DNA of 13,128 nt from CAIXQW01 sp046049675 (GTDB lineage Bacteria; Bacteroidota; Bacteroidia; Chitinophagales; Chitinophagaceae). Below are positions 11,559-13,128 of the stretch, one piece after another. A model generated the notes under the pieces. It did not search any database. It saw nothing but the letters and a program-made list of their open reading frames with translations, and was not told the origin of the DNA. The DNA is taken from the NCBI GenBank assembly GCA_046049675.1, contig JBJORA010000105.1:1-13128 (forward strand), written 5' to 3'. How positions within the stretch are numbered: position 1 is the stretch's first letter; each line of letters starts with the position of its first letter. Made by a program: the position numbers and the translations under genes.

Positions 11559-13128
11559 TTACTTCTTAACAAAGCGAACAACGCTAATTGTGCCGCCTTT
11601 GTTGATATTTGCCATGTAAATACCAGCACTTAGTGCTTCTGTATTTAGTGTAGCAGAACCATTGCTCTTAGCGATAACAGGTGTAGCTACAGCCTGACCC
11701 ATAGCGTTGATTACACTAATTGTGCTACCAGTAAGGTCACCTTCGATAGTTACCATATTCTCTGCAGGGTTTGGATAAACCTTGAAGATTGGATTGCCAA
11801 ACTCGTCTGCTAAACCAGCAGGTACAAAGCTTGCATCCCAACATGTACGATCACCATCAATAGCGTGTTGAATAATTGTAGCTGTAGGTACTTTAAGGTA
11901 CTTAATCTTATTTGGATCACCTTGATCATCACCATTCTGAAGAACAGTACCTGGCTCGGCATCTTCTTGCCAGATAATGTGTAAAGCACCGTCTACAGCG
12001 CGAGCAACACTTGGGAACATTTCTTCTACGCCCGGCGTGTTACTAATGTTTACGCGGTTATTCCAATTTGCACCACCATCAAAACTTACGCTAACCATGA
12101 TGTCGCGATAAACTTGACCAATTGGACCAGTATCTGCAGAAGCACTAGTATCAGCATCCATTTGCGAAGCATATACAACATACATTGTGTCAGGGCTACC
12201 AGCAGTTGTACTAGGCACTAATGCGCTTTGAGGATAGTTGCTACAACCAAAGCCACCATAAGAAGCACCTTTTGCAGCTGTACCAAAAGTGTTTGTTGTA
12301 CTACCGTTGCTCCACTCGCCATCGCCGTTACAATCTAGGAAAGTGTCAACTGGAAAGAAATTGCTTGCAGGCATTCCTTCTTCCCAATAGCAAAGGTTAA
12401 ATGTTGCACCATATGTAGGGAAATAACTGCCAGCAGTTGTAGCAGTATCGCGCAAGCCGAAATATAAATTGTAAAGCACACCAATTGTACCATCGCTTTG
12501 GATATGCACTGTTTGAGTGCCATCCGGACAAGGAAGGAAAGTGCTTGAATCTGCAAATGATGTTCCATCCCAAGCAATTGTAGGGAAGTTGAAAGGGTTT
12601 ACCCATGGTTGTAAACCAGTACGAAGGAATGGCGTAGTTGTCCAAGTTGCACCGCCATCAGTGCTCTTAATCAAGTAACCATTAGTTAAAGCGTCTCCAA
12701 CTACAACAGCAACAGTATTGTCGCGAGCTGCGATATTGTAAGCATCTGCTTGAATAGCGTAAATTGAATCAACCGTAATACCTGGCATATCAATCATTGG
12801 GCTCCATGTAGCACCATTGTCAGTACTCTTGGTATACTTTAAACCAGTCTTAGTAGTATCGGCGCTACTGCTGTTTGTACCGATAATGTAAACATTAGAA
12901 CCATCAACTGCAACCTTTGCCCACAAAATTGTATCAGCATTGCTACCAGTATTAATGATTGCAGAATTAGTAAATGCCGAAGCACCAACTGAAGTGTTAA
13001 GGTATGCAAACAAACCTTGTGTGCCTATTGTGCCGTTACCCGCAGCACTGTGGCTAATGATTAGCTCTTTGTTGCCAACACTTTCTAAATTAGTAAAACC
13101 AGTACGAATATTCTCTACGCGAGCAGTT
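11559..13128 (-). CDS. Secreted Asp-box (BNR-like) protein with T9SS type A sorting domain, 5' end outside window
   Basis: The frame is open to the right edge of the window, so the first visible codon at 13127 is internal and the N-terminus with its signal peptide is missing; at least 522 residues are seen. Three Asp-box motifs mark beta-propeller blades: STDNGATW (12804-12827), STDGGATW (12642-12665) and SFDGGANW (12063-12086). Such repeats occur in sialidases and in many other secreted propellers, and I see no sialidase catalytic set, so an enzyme role is not supported. A D-C-N-G-D-G run near 12330 may bind calcium. From about 11801 down, FKVYPNPAENMVTIEG to the terminal FVKK is the T9SS type A C-terminal domain, which directs export across the outer membrane and usually cell-surface attachment. 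An in-frame TTG at 13013 is not the real start. The gene ends at its own terminator. Confidence 0.9.
   Translation of the reverse strand, partial: TARVENIRTGFTNLESVGNKELIISHSAAGNGTIGTQGLFAYLNTSVGASAFTNSAIINTGSNADTILWAKVAVDGSNVYIIGTNSSSADTTKTGLKYTKSTDNGATWSPMIDMPGITVDSIYAIQADAYNIAARDNTVAVVVGDALTNGYLIKSTDGGATWTTTPFLRTGLQPWVNPFNFPTIAWDGTSFADSSTFLPCPDGTQTVHIQSDGTIGVLYNLYFGLRDTATTAGSYFPTYGATFNLCYWEEGMPASNFFPVDTFLDCNGDGEWSNGSTTNTFGTAAKGASYGGFGCSNYPQSALVPSTTAGSPDTMYVVYASQMDADTSASADTGPIGQVYRDIMVSVSFDGGANWNNRVNISNTPGVEEMFPSVARAVDGALHIIWQEDAEPGTVLQNGDDQGDPNKIKYLKVPTATIIQHAIDGDRTCWDASFVPAGLADEFGNPIFKVYPNPAENMVTIEGDLTGSTISVINAMGQAVATPVIAKSNGSATLNTEALSAGIYMANINKGGTISVVRFVKK

Noticed and set aside
11559..13013. 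TTG at 13013 as the start of the Asp-box protein
   Set aside because: The frame stays open to the window edge with sequence of the same character, and no signal peptide follows the TTG.

Overview
The window comes from a Bacteroidota chromosome, probably a Chitinophagaceae-like lineage (the family level is a guess). Four things point there: promoters of the TTTG / TAnnTTTG type, a C-terminal type IX secretion (T9SS) sorting domain, the Bacteroidota-only small proteins DUF4294 and DUF4295, and the bacillithiol gene bshB1. Base composition is moderately AT-rich and looks even throughout, so I see no sign of a large foreign island.

Layout. At the left edge, on the minus strand, are the first 115 nt of a group IIC intron. 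It sits directly on the T-tract of the intrinsic terminator that ends the rpmB-rpmG-DUF4295 operon (827 down to 167). Upstream of that operon, still on the minus strand, are bshB1 and a secreted DUF4294 protein. A divergent intergenic region then leads to plus-strand genes: an exported GH13 alpha-amylase, an RDD-family membrane protein, and ribosomal protein S1 (rpsA), which ends at a strong terminator usable in both directions. Facing it are rocD (ornithine aminotransferase) and, upstream of rocD, a KirBac-like potassium channel, both minus. A plus-strand GT4 glycosyltransferase diverges from the channel gene and converges on scpA (minus). The right edge holds the 3' part of a large secreted Asp-box protein with a T9SS sorting domain (minus), closed by its own terminator.

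Most genes are ordinary housekeeping or accessory genes; I find no defence system, CRISPR array, tRNA, rRNA or integrase. The observations most worth a second look are (1) the group IIC intron at the ribosomal-protein terminator, recognisable from its close match to the Oceanobacillus iheyensis IIC intron; (2) several genes in which the -7 promoter element ends only 4-6 nt before the start codon, which predicts leaderless or nearly leaderless mRNAs; and (3) rpsA, whose TTG start is preceded by a perfect AGGAGG Shine-Dalgarno sequence, unusual in Bacteroidota, within a leader that could fold to hide it. Promoter and RNA-structure calls were made by eye, without folding or database searches.
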